Assembly (NCBI GenBank): GCA_036821485.1
Contig: DAISJM010000032.1
Coordinates: 1-36,810 of the forward strand
DNA from: DAISJM01 sp036821485
GTDB taxonomy: Bacteria > Verrucomicrobiota > Kiritimatiellia > CAIQIC01 > JAGNIJ01
DNA length: 36,810 nucleotides
Reading direction: 5' to 3'
Made by a program: the position numbers and the translations under genes. Positions 8,147 through 14,744 of this stretch are shown piece after piece. Each line of letters begins with the position of its first letter. Position 1 is the first letter of the stretch. The notes beneath the pieces were generated by a model. It saw only the letters and a list, made by a program, of their open reading frames with translations. It ran no database searches and was not told the origin of the DNA.

Positions 8147-9106
8147 TCATGACGGGGCGTTGGGCTGCGCGGGCCGTTCCCAGTGGTAGCTGTGCAGGCT
8201 GACGCGCCGGAGCAGCCACAATGGCAGCCGGTCGCCCACATGTGCGAGCAGCGTGCCGGCGATCTTCGCCAGATTATAGAGCAGGTAGTAGGGGAGCCAG
8301 AACGGGTGGCGTGTGATCATGAACACCGTTTCATGCCTCAGGTAGCCCAAGCCCATGGTTGAACTGGTTCCAAACCCGTGCGCCGGGAAGATCTGCGTCA
8401 GTGAATAGACACTGTCGAAATAGCGGCGCACGCAGATCGCGAGCGAGTAGTTGTGCGAATGGACCACGATGGACTCCGGGCAGTAGACGACGGCGTAGCC
8501 GGCGTTCAGGAGGTCGCGCGAGAACTGCTGGTCCTCGCTCATGATGATTTCCTCGTCGAACGGAAATTGCAGGAGGACGGATCGGCGGATGGCGGCGCTG
8601 ACGTTGGAGAAGAAGACTTGTTCCAGGGTCAGCTCGCCGGTGCCGGTGCGTTCGCGGCGGACGGGAGGGCCGGGTGGAAAGCGGTGCTGGAGGAAGAACG
8701 TCTCCATCGGATTCGCATCTTCGCGCGGCACCTGCCGCGAATAGGTGGCGGCCACGCGGGAATCCTCGAAGGGTTTCACCAGTCGCGAAAGCCAATGGCG
8801 ATCCTGCGGGCGCGCATCCTGGCTGAGCACGACGATCAAATCGCCCGTTGCCTCCCGAGCGCCGAGGTTGCGGGAACGGCCATGGGTGAAATTGTGGATC
8901 GGCACGACGCGCGCGAGGGGGTGGGCCTGGGCGATCTTCACCGTGTCATCCGTCGACATCGAATCGACGAGGATGATCTCCTGCGGCTGGATTCCTTCCT
9001 GCGTGGCGATAGCCTCAAACAGGGCGGGGAGATAGCGCGCGGCGTTCAAAACGGGGATCACAACGGAGACGCGGGGCTGCGCCGAAATATTGCTCTGCTG
9101 TGCCAT
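8147..9106 (-). CDS. Glycosyltransferase family 2 (rhamnosyltransferase-like)
   Basis: A 319-residue GT2 protein. It has PRVSVVIPVLNAARYLPAL, ILVDSMSTDDT, HGRSRNLGA, VVLSQDARPQD (DxD-equivalent, about residues 92-102) and IIMSEDQQFSRDLLNAGY (ED catalytic motif, about 195-212). After that a hydrophobic C-terminus (HPFWLPYYLLYNLAKIAGTL) probably lies on the membrane. The FTHGRSRN and SQDA pattern is common in bacterial rhamnosyltransferases, and an rmlD gene is divergently placed 119 bases away; the rhamnose assignment is inference from both. It reads toward the permease and ATPase with an 80-base gap and is likely their operon leader. ATG 9106 is a natural start with no competing codon upstream, although the Shine-Dalgarno is weak. 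Confidence 0.87.
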   Translation of the reverse strand: MAQQSNISAQPRVSVVIPVLNAARYLPALFEAIATQEGIQPQEIILVDSMSTDDTVKIAQAHPLARVVPIHNFTHGRSRNLGAREATGDLIVVLSQDARPQDRHWLSRLVKPFEDSRVAATYSRQVPREDANPMETFFLQHRFPPGPPVRRERTGTGELTLEQVFFSNVSAAIRRSVLLQFPFDEEIIMSEDQQFSRDLLNAGYAVVYCPESIVVHSHNYSLAICVRRYFDSVYSLTQIFPAHGFGTSSTMGLGYLRHETVFMITRHPFWLPYYLLYNLAKIAGTLLAHVGDRLPLWLLRRVSLHSYHWERPAQPNAPS

Positions 9107-9163
9107 GTTCGTGACACTTTAGCGGATAACAACCCGCGCGGGAAGCGGTTCTTCAGGGCAGGA

Positions 9164-9192
9164 TTGAGCTTGGTTGCGGAAGAGAGTATAAA
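9164..9192 (+). promoter_or_regulatory. Sigma-70-type promoter for rmlD
   Basis: TTGAGC (9164-9169), a 17-base spacer and TATAAA (9187-9192). Transcription would begin near 9199, about 27 bases before the rmlD ATG at 9226. Four and five of six consensus bases match. Confidence 0.6.
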
Positions 9193-9225
9193 TGCGAATA
9201 TGCCGCCAAGCTGGGGCCATATTTG

Positions 9226-10071
9226 ATGAAAGTTGCCGTATTGGGATCCAAGGGTTTGCTGGGGTCCGATCTTCTCGCGGCGTGCGTTCACCGGGAGTTC
9301 GAGACCTATGGCTTCGACCTGCCCGAGATGGACATCACCCGTATGGACAGCGTCCGTGAGAGCCTCCCGCAGGTGGATTGGGTGATCAACTGCGCGGGCT
9401 ACACTTCGGTGGATGCCGCCGAATCCGATCGTGATGAGGCCTTCCGTGTAAATGCCGATGGCGCTCACGTCGTCGCGCGGGTCTGTAATCGCCGCCGTAT
9501 CCGGCTGCTCCACATCAGCAGCGACTACGTCTTCGATGGCAACAAGAGCAGGCCCTACAACGAAAAGGATAGCGCCAATCCTCTCAGCGTGTACGGCACG
9601 AGCAAGCTGGCAGGCGAGAAGGCGGTCCGGTCGGAGGGGCTGCATTTCCTGGTGGTGCGAACCCAGGCGCTGTTCGGTGTATCGGGTCCGAGTTTTGTCA
9701 GGCGCGTGGTGGATCACGTGCGGAGCAGCGATGCTCCGTTCCGTGCGATTCGCGATCAGATCATCTCGCCGACGTACACGAAGGATCTCAGCGAAGCCCT
9801 GATTACGTTGATGAGATTGAATCAGTCCGGCGTGGTTCATGTTGCGGCGTCGGGTGAGTGTTCGTGGTACGAACTCGCCGTGGCCGTGGCTGAGCGGATT
9901 AAACCTGGCGCGGCAATCAAGGCGATCGCTTCAGCCGAAGCCCAACAGGCCGCGCCGCGGCCTTCGTACTCGGCGCTCGACACCCGGCTTTATCACTCGT
10001 GGACGCAGCAGGCAATGCGTTCGTGGCAGGAGGGGTTGGACGCCTATCTGGCGGACACGGGCGCGGTTTGA
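9226..10071 (+). CDS. rfbD: dTDP-4-dehydrorhamnose reductase
   Basis: A 281-residue extended short-chain dehydrogenase (RmlD/RfbD). It makes the last step of dTDP-L-rhamnose synthesis by NADPH reduction of dTDP-4-keto-L-rhamnose. The N-terminus MKVAVLGSKGLLGSDL carries the GxxGxxG dinucleotide site. The segment DWVINCAGYTSVDAAESD is diagnostic for RmlD, and the catalytic triad is visible as SSDYVFDG (Thr replaced by Ser) and YGTSKLAGE (Tyr and Lys). IRDQIISPTYTKDLSEAL is the substrate-side motif. The other rhamnose genes (rmlA, B, C) are not in the window. Start ATG 9226; the adjacent TTG at 9223 is less likely. It has its own promoter (9164-9192) and is followed by a large inverted repeat. 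Confidence 0.92.
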   Translation: MKVAVLGSKGLLGSDLLAACVHREFETYGFDLPEMDITRMDSVRESLPQVDWVINCAGYTSVDAAESDRDEAFRVNADGAHVVARVCNRRRIRLLHISSDYVFDGNKSRPYNEKDSANPLSVYGTSKLAGEKAVRSEGLHFLVVRTQALFGVSGPSFVRRVVDHVRSSDAPFRAIRDQIISPTYTKDLSEALITLMRLNQSGVVHVAASGECSWYELAVAVAERIKPGAAIKAIASAEAQQAAPRPSYSALDTRLYHSWTQQAMRSWQEGLDAYLADTGAV

Positions 10072-10080
10072 ACCAGTGGT

Positions 10081-10130
10081 TTTTCCAAGGATTGGAAAAA
10101 TGGTCTGCGAATTTTCCAATCCTTGGAAAA
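10081..10130. repeat. Perfect 19-bp inverted repeat, each arm itself palindromic
   Basis: TTTTCCAAGGATTGGAAAA (10081-10099) and its exact reverse complement TTTTCCAATCCTTGGAAAA (10112-10130) flank a 12-base spacer. Each arm is also a near-palindrome (TTCCAA-n3-TTGGAA). The RNA would fold a 19-bp stem, but no T-run follows, so a classical terminator is unlikely. The arm symmetry suits a dimeric DNA-binding protein or a dispersed REP-type element. It lies between rfbD and the promoter of the next gene. Confidence 0.85.
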
Positions 10131-10160
10131 TCCTGAGATAGTCGCTTTCCGGCGGCCGCG

Positions 10161-10169
10161 TGGTATACT
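10161..10169 (+). promoter_or_regulatory. Extended -10 promoter element for the six-helix membrane gene
   Basis: TG-G-TATACT at 10161-10169 matches an extended -10 box; no good -35 is seen 17 bases upstream (GTCGCT). Transcription would start near 10176, about 22 bases before the ATG at 10198. Confidence 0.4.
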
Positions 10170-10197
10170 GTTCCCTGTGGTGGAGAGGGGGCGGCGG

Positions 10198-10848
10198 ATG
10201 TCTCGCGAAGCAAAGAAATTGCTGATCGTCTTGCTGGCGATTGATTTCCTTTTCATCGTCATCCATCTTGCCTATTCGCTGCCCCGGTACACGTTCAACT
10301 CACTCCTTCAGATCGATGTCGACGGCGGGTACGCGGAGATATACGAGTATGTGAAGGAGGCGACGGTTGCCCTTCTGCTGGCGTTGGTGGCGTTGCGCAA
10401 GCGCAGCCTTCATCTCGCGGCGTGGTCGTTGCTCTTTCTGTTCTCTCTCGTCGACGATGCGCTTCAGTTTCATGAAACGCTTGGGAAGTTCGTGGACGGA
10501 TGGATTGTTCGTGTCGTACCTGAATCCTGTGTCACCAAGAGTTTCTCGGAGGTGGTGGTGATGGGAGGTTTCGGCACGGTATTCCTCGGTTTCATTGTGC
10601 TGACCTATCGCGGGGCCGTCGCCGAGGTGCGGCGGTATGGGCGGCACCTCCTGGTGCTTTTTGCGTTGCTGGCATTCTTTGGTGTTTTCGGGGATCTCGT
10701 CCAGGGTTGCACTACGCAGCGCATTGCACGGCATGCCTTGGCGCTGTTCGAAGATGGCGGAGAGATGCTCGCCTTGACGATCCTGCTCGTCTATTCGTGG
10801 GTGCTGCTGAAGAACACAACAAAGCCGTCGACGGAAACCGCAAGCTAG
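10198..10848 (+). CDS. Uncharacterised six-helix membrane protein with buried Asp/His/Glu
   Basis: A 216-residue integral membrane protein that I cannot assign to a named family. Six hydrophobic segments are visible: LLIVLLAIDFLFIVIHLAY, ATVALLLALVAL, LAAWSLLFLFSLVDDALQ, VVVMGGFGTVFLGFIVLTY, LLVLFALLAFFGVFGDLV and MLALTILLVYSWVLL. Polar residues sit at helix ends in a pattern: SLVDDALQFHE after helix 3, FGDLVQG in helix 5, and FEDGGEM before helix 6. Similar DE...HE and EE..EM patterns occur in poorly studied bacterial membrane proteins and recall metal sites of intramembrane hydrolases; that is inference only. Start ATG 10198 has GGAGAGGGGG upstream; an in-frame upstream ATG at 10123 lies in the inverted repeat and is rejected. 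Its stop shares the bases CTAG with the convergent moeB-like gene. Confidence 0.75.
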   Translation: MSREAKKLLIVLLAIDFLFIVIHLAYSLPRYTFNSLLQIDVDGGYAEIYEYVKEATVALLLALVALRKRSLHLAAWSLLFLFSLVDDALQFHETLGKFVDGWIVRVVPESCVTKSFSEVVVMGGFGTVFLGFIVLTYRGAVAEVRRYGRHLLVLFALLAFFGVFGDLVQGCTTQRIARHALALFEDGGEMLALTILLVYSWVLLKNTTKPSTETAS

Positions 10849-11651
10849 TGGTGGGGAGTGGGAAGAGTGGTGCCGCACGACTCGCACTCGGGATTCTTCG
10901 CCACGCCGACTTCCCGAAATCGCATTCCCAAAGCGTCCAACAATAGAAGCCGACCGATCAGCGGGTTGCCGGTGCCGAGGATAAGCTTGATGGTTTCCGT
11001 GGCCTGGATGAGGCCGATGATGCCGGGGACGATGCCCATGACGCCGCTTTCCGCGCTGGGGGGGATGAGGTCGGGAGCGGGTGGTTGGGGATACAGGCAT
11101 CGATAGCAGGGGCCGCGCCGCGCGTCGAAGACGGAGACCTGGCCCTCGAAGCGAAAGATGCTGCCATACACGTAGGGCTTGCGGGCCAAGGTGCAGGCGT
11201 CGTTGAGAAGGTAGCGCGTGGGGAAATTATCGGAACCGTCGACCACGATGTCGTAGGGCTCGATGATGCTGCGGACCGTGGTGGCGGTGAGACGTCCCTC
11301 GTGGGCGATGACTCGGACGTTCGGGTTCAATTGGCGGATCGCCAGTTCGGCCGATTGCAGTTTGGGCATTCCGACGTCGGCCGTGCCGTGGAGTATCTGG
11401 CGCTGGAGATTGCTGTGGTCCACCACATCGAAATCGGCCAGGCCGAGACATCCGACGCCGGCGGCCGCAAGGTAGGTCGCCGCAGGGGAGCCGAGGCCTC
11501 CCACGCCGACGATCAAGACCTTGGCGGACTTGAGTTGAATCTGACCTTTGGTGCCAACTTCGGGGAGCATGAGTTGGCGCGCATATCGCTTGAGCTCCTC
11601 ATCGGATAGGGAGGGCGGACGGCCATCTGAGTTGTTCGGCGCGTTTTTCAC
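10845..11651 (-). CDS. moeB: MoeB/ThiF-type sulfur-carrier adenylyltransferase
   Basis: A 268-residue E1-like enzyme that would adenylate the C-terminal Gly-Gly of a small sulfur carrier (MoaD or ThiS). Seen: LSDEELKRYARQLMLPEVG at the N-terminus, ATP site GVGGLGSPAAT (49-59), DFDVVDHSNLQRQ (about 73-85), DGSDNFPTRYLLND (about 138-151), and zinc-binding pairs CYRC (182-185) and CESC (256-259). The position of the Cys in the crossover loop, usually CAEAGV, reads SAESGV, so a thioester-forming Cys is absent there. There is no C-terminal rhodanese domain. E. coli MoeB works without that Cys, so adenylation may be intact. No MoaD/ThiS gene is in the window, so the pathway (molybdopterin, thiamin or other) is open. 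The start is GTG 11651, with GGAG 10 bases upstream. Confidence 0.88.
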   Translation of the reverse strand: MKNAPNNSDGRPPSLSDEELKRYARQLMLPEVGTKGQIQLKSAKVLIVGVGGLGSPAATYLAAAGVGCLGLADFDVVDHSNLQRQILHGTADVGMPKLQSAELAIRQLNPNVRVIAHEGRLTATTVRSIIEPYDIVVDGSDNFPTRYLLNDACTLARKPYVYGSIFRFEGQVSVFDARRGPCYRCLYPQPPAPDLIPPSAESGVMGIVPGIIGLIQATETIKLILGTGNPLIGRLLLLDALGMRFREVGVAKNPECESCGTTLPTPHH

Positions 11652-11674
11652 GGCGGACGAACTCCAGCCGGTAT

Positions 11675-12742
11675 CTACCGGTGTGGGCGTTTCAACGCGA
11701 CCTTGGATTCCGAACCGGCCTTGTTGTCGGCCTGCGCAGCAGGTTCCGCGGGCGCGTTGCGGAACCTGATGAAACGATCGTTCAGTTCACGATAGGCCCG
11801 GACAAGGTCCAGATGGCTCTGTTCGAGTTCCGTTGCGCGTCGGCGTGCAAGGTCTGATTCTTCGCGCTCGCGCTGCACGACTTCCTCCGTGCGTCTGACC
11901 TGTTCGGCGGCATACTTCTCCGCTTGTGCGCGCGATTCCAGCACGCTCTGGATTTCCTGCGACTTCGAGGTGAGCTGCTGGACAAGATTGTCATAGCGCT
12001 CGGAGAGCTCCTGGTACGACTGGATCAGGGCCAGGATCTGGGCTGATTGGCCGTTGGCATCCGTGGCGGCCAAGGTCTGCTCCATGAGCGTGGCTTTCTT
12101 CTCCAGTTGACCGATGGTTCGCTGGAGCTGCTCGATGGTGAGCGTTGAGGCCAGTTCGTTCTTGCGCAGTGCCTCGACACGTTCGTCGGCGGTTTTCTCG
12201 GTACGCTCTGCCCGCTCGCGTTCTTCCTCGTACATCTTCCGCCACTTCACGGCTTCGCGTTCAAAGTGGTCCTTGCTGCGCGCGATCTCCTTCCACTCCA
12301 TGCGGGTGGGGGCTTTGGCAGACGCCGGTTTCTCCTCTGTCGCCGAGGGAGCGACGGGTGCGGGTGCGACCACCTTCGGCGCGGGTGCGGGAGCGGGTGT
12401 GGGTGTGGGGGTGGCTGGTGCGGCGGCCTTCAAGGCTTCGCCCAGCGTGGTGATTTCCTGCGTCCGGGCGTGGAGAATGCGCGTGGCGGGCGACAGGGAT
12501 CCTTCCTGTTGCATCTCGCGCAGGGCCATGAGGTGGATGGGGCCATAGCGCGAGCCGTCATCCAACTCGACAAGCCATTCCATGCGAAGATCGGCGTATG
12601 AAGGGGCGGACTTCCAACTTCGGCGGTCCTGGGAGAGCGAATCTTCGGGAGCGATGCGACCGTCGCCAGCCCATTCCTGCAGCTCGGGCCATTCCACGGG
12701 CCCGTAGACGGTTCCATCGTTCTTGAGAAGATACCAGCTCAT
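11675..12742 (-). CDS. GYF_2-domain protein with long coiled coil
   Basis: A 355-residue protein of unknown function with three regions. Residues 1-95 hold two tandem GYF_2 (DUF4339)-like modules: SWYLLKNDGTVYGPVEWPEL and WLVELDDGSRYGPIHLMAL, each with the W-Y-GP pattern. Residues about 105-145 are a Pro/Ala-rich linker (PTPTPAPAPAP). Residues about 150-335 are highly charged heptad-rich coiled coil (KMYEEERERAERTEK, LESRAQAEKYAAEQVRRTEE). No signal peptide or membrane segment is visible, so it is probably cytoplasmic. Known: GYF_2 modules are presumed peptide-binding domains. Context: its ATG lies one base after the stop of the LysM lipoprotein gene (TGATATG), with no strong ribosome site of its own, so translation is likely coupled to it. 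The two may work together in the envelope; this is inference. Confidence 0.78.
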   Translation of the reverse strand: MSWYLLKNDGTVYGPVEWPELQEWAGDGRIAPEDSLSQDRRSWKSAPSYADLRMEWLVELDDGSRYGPIHLMALREMQQEGSLSPATRILHARTQEITTLGEALKAAAPATPTPTPAPAPAPKVVAPAPVAPSATEEKPASAKAPTRMEWKEIARSKDHFEREAVKWRKMYEEERERAERTEKTADERVEALRKNELASTLTIEQLQRTIGQLEKKATLMEQTLAATDANGQSAQILALIQSYQELSERYDNLVQQLTSKSQEIQSVLESRAQAEKYAAEQVRRTEEVVQREREESDLARRRATELEQSHLDLVRAYRELNDRFIRFRNAPAEPAAQADNKAGSESKVALKRPHR

Positions 12743-12743
12743 A

Positions 12744-13337
12744 TCAATCTGGAATGAAAAGTTTCTGACCCACGCGCAACCGGTTGGGGTCCTTGATGTC
12801 GTTGTTGTCTATGATGATCTTGGAGGTGACGCCGTAGGCGGCGGCGATGGCGGAGAGCGTGTCGCCCGGCTGCACTTCGTGCTCATAGCCGGAGTCGGCA
12901 TGAGAGCGCTTGGTGGTCTTCTTGCTGCCGCCGGAGGAGGAGCTTGTGGTCATGATCTGCGACATCTTCTGGCTCAGCTTGTCGACGATCTCCTGCTTGT
13001 CCTTCTCGCGGGCGACCTCGACCGTGCGCAGGCGGGCCTCGAGCGCGTCGAGCCGGGCCTGAAGCGACTGCGTCTGCGATTGCATGGCGGCGCCCTGCTT
13101 GGTTTGCACGGCGTTGACGGTCTCGGAGAGTTGCTGGACCTCGATTTCGAGGCCTTCAATCCGTCCGGAGAGCTTCTGGAACTTCTCATCGAGGATGAGC
13201 GCGTCCTCGCGCCGCTGCATCTCCTCTTCGGTGCGATAGCTGCCGAAAGTCTCACAACCGGTCAGCAGCAAGGGCAGGAGCGCGCAGGCAAGGGGCAGCA
13301 GACAACGTGTCTTTGCAAACAGGGCTTTCATGAGCAT
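12744..13337 (-). CDS. LysM-domain lipoprotein with coiled coil
   Basis: A protein of 197 residues (195 if ATG 13331 is used). The signal sequence (ALFAKTRCLLPLACALLPLL) ends in lipobox LLTGC, so it should be lipidated at Cys28. A coiled coil follows (about 45-130; LSGRIEGLEIEVQQLSETVN, ARLDALEARLRTVEVA), then a Ser/Gly/Lys linker, and a C-terminal LysM domain beginning EHEVQPGDTLSAIAAAYGV and ending RLRVGQKLFIPD. Known: LysM binds N-acetylglucosamine in peptidoglycan. The layout resembles the trimerising coiled coil plus cell-wall module of CpoB/YbgF-like envelope proteins, but no TPR is present. It is the first gene of the two-gene unit with the GYF_2 protein and diverges from the amidohydrolase 80 bases away. 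Confidence 0.85.
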   Translation of the reverse strand: MLMKALFAKTRCLLPLACALLPLLLTGCETFGSYRTEEEMQRREDALILDEKFQKLSGRIEGLEIEVQQLSETVNAVQTKQGAAMQSQTQSLQARLDALEARLRTVEVAREKDKQEIVDKLSQKMSQIMTTSSSSGGSKKTTKRSHADSGYEHEVQPGDTLSAIAAAYGVTSKIIIDNNDIKDPNRLRVGQKLFIPD

Positions 13338-13417
13338 AGTGTACTTAGCGGATGGGGCATGGATGCACAAGCAAATACGGTTTCCCCGGCGGCCCGCTTG
13401 GGTTATGGTGAGGCGGC

Positions 13418-14737
13418 ATGAAGCCTGGCAAGGACTTGCTGATTAAGAACGGACGCGTCTGGCCCTCGGCCGGCCATGAGGTCATCGAGGACGGCAGCGT
13501 GCTGATTCGTGACGGCCGGATCGCGCGCGTGGGCCGTTTCCATGCGCGCGCAGAGACCGTTGTGGACGCGGATGGTTCACTCGTGATGCCGGGGTTTATC
13601 CAGGGGCATATCCATCTCTGCCAAACCCTGTTCCGCGGCGGTGCCGAGGATATGCCGCTGCTGCCGTGGCTGACCCGCTATGTCTGGCAACTGGAGGCCG
13701 CCCACGATCCCTCGTCGATTCGCGCGTCCGCCCAGCTTGCGTGCGCGGAATTGATCCGCGGCGGAACGACGGCTTTCCTGTCGATGGAAACGATCCGTCA
13801 TACCGACGAGGCCTTCCGGGTGGTGGACGAATGCGGCCTGATGGGCGTTCTCTCTCACTGCCTGATGGATGAGAGCGGCGGCTATGCGCCGCTCGCCGTT
13901 GACATCGAAGACTCGCTGGCGGATTGCGACATCCTGCTTCAGCAGTGGGGCGGGCATGACCGGCTGCGGCTGGCGGTGGCGCCCCGCTTCGCGTTGAGTT
14001 GCACGGGCGAGAATATGAAACTGGCCGCCGAATTCGCGCGCGACCGGAAGGTGTTGCTGCACACCCACGCCTCCGAGCAGGTGGCCGAGGTGGAATTGGT
14101 GAGGAAGCGCACGGGCATGTTCAATATCGAGTACCTACACTCGGTGGGCATGACGGGGCCGGACGTGTGCCTAGCACACTGTGTGCATGTGGAGCCGCAC
14201 GAACATCGGATTCTGGCCGAGACCGGGACGCGAGTGCTTCACTGTCCGTCGGCGAATCTGAAACTGGGTTCAGGGATCGCGCCGATTCCGGAATATCGCA
14301 AGGCGGGCATCACGGTGGCACTGGGCGCGGATGGCGCGCCGTGTAACAATCGGCTCGACATGTTCCTGGAGATGCGCGAGGCGGGCCTGCTCCAGAAGAT
14401 CAGACTCGGGCCGCAGGCGTTGCCGGCTCGCGAAGTGGTCCACATGGCGACGGGTGGTGGAGCGGCCGCGCTGGGGTGGGACGGCGAGATGGGTGTGTTG
14501 GCGGAAGGCCTGCGCGGCAACGTGATTCTCGTCGATTCCAACAGCTTCCATGTCCTGCCTTCCGAGGATCCGGCCTCCAACCTGCTCTACGCGCATGAAG
14601 CTTCCGATGTCGTGATGACGATCGTGGACGGGAATATACTTTTCGAAGACGGGCATCTGACGACGATCGACGAGGATCAACTGCGGCGCGATGTCCGGCA
14701 CGAGAGGAAGAAGCTGTTCAAGCGAGCGGGGATTTGA
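13418..14737 (+). CDS. Amidohydrolase, MTA/SAH deaminase-like
   Basis: A 439-residue metal-dependent hydrolase of the TrzN/SsnA/MTA-SAH deaminase branch. The metal ligands are visible: HIH (64-66) in PGFIQGHIHLCQ, HTHASE (215-220), the His residues in CLAHCVHVEPHEH (about 251-263) and Asp305 in LGADGAPCNNRLDM. VLHCPSANLKLGSGIAPI is the substrate-loop motif of this branch. Known members deaminate 5'-methylthioadenosine, S-adenosylhomocysteine, guanine or chlorotriazines; which substrate applies here cannot be read from the sequence. ATG 13418 has GAGG 5 bases upstream. It is a single gene, divergent from the LysM lipoprotein and convergent with the phosphoglycerate mutase (7-base gap). Confidence 0.88.
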   Translation: MKPGKDLLIKNGRVWPSAGHEVIEDGSVLIRDGRIARVGRFHARAETVVDADGSLVMPGFIQGHIHLCQTLFRGGAEDMPLLPWLTRYVWQLEAAHDPSSIRASAQLACAELIRGGTTAFLSMETIRHTDEAFRVVDECGLMGVLSHCLMDESGGYAPLAVDIEDSLADCDILLQQWGGHDRLRLAVAPRFALSCTGENMKLAAEFARDRKVLLHTHASEQVAEVELVRKRTGMFNIEYLHSVGMTGPDVCLAHCVHVEPHEHRILAETGTRVLHCPSANLKLGSGIAPIPEYRKAGITVALGADGAPCNNRLDMFLEMREAGLLQKIRLGPQALPAREVVHMATGGGAAALGWDGEMGVLAEGLRGNVILVDSNSFHVLPSEDPASNLLYAHEASDVVMTIVDGNILFEDGHLTTIDEDQLRRDVRHERKKLFKRAGI

Positions 14738-14744
14738 TCGGACG

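Noticed and set aside
10081..10130. Intrinsic terminator for rfbD
   Set aside because: The long hairpin is followed by TCCTGAG, not a T-run, and each arm is palindromic by itself, unlike terminators.
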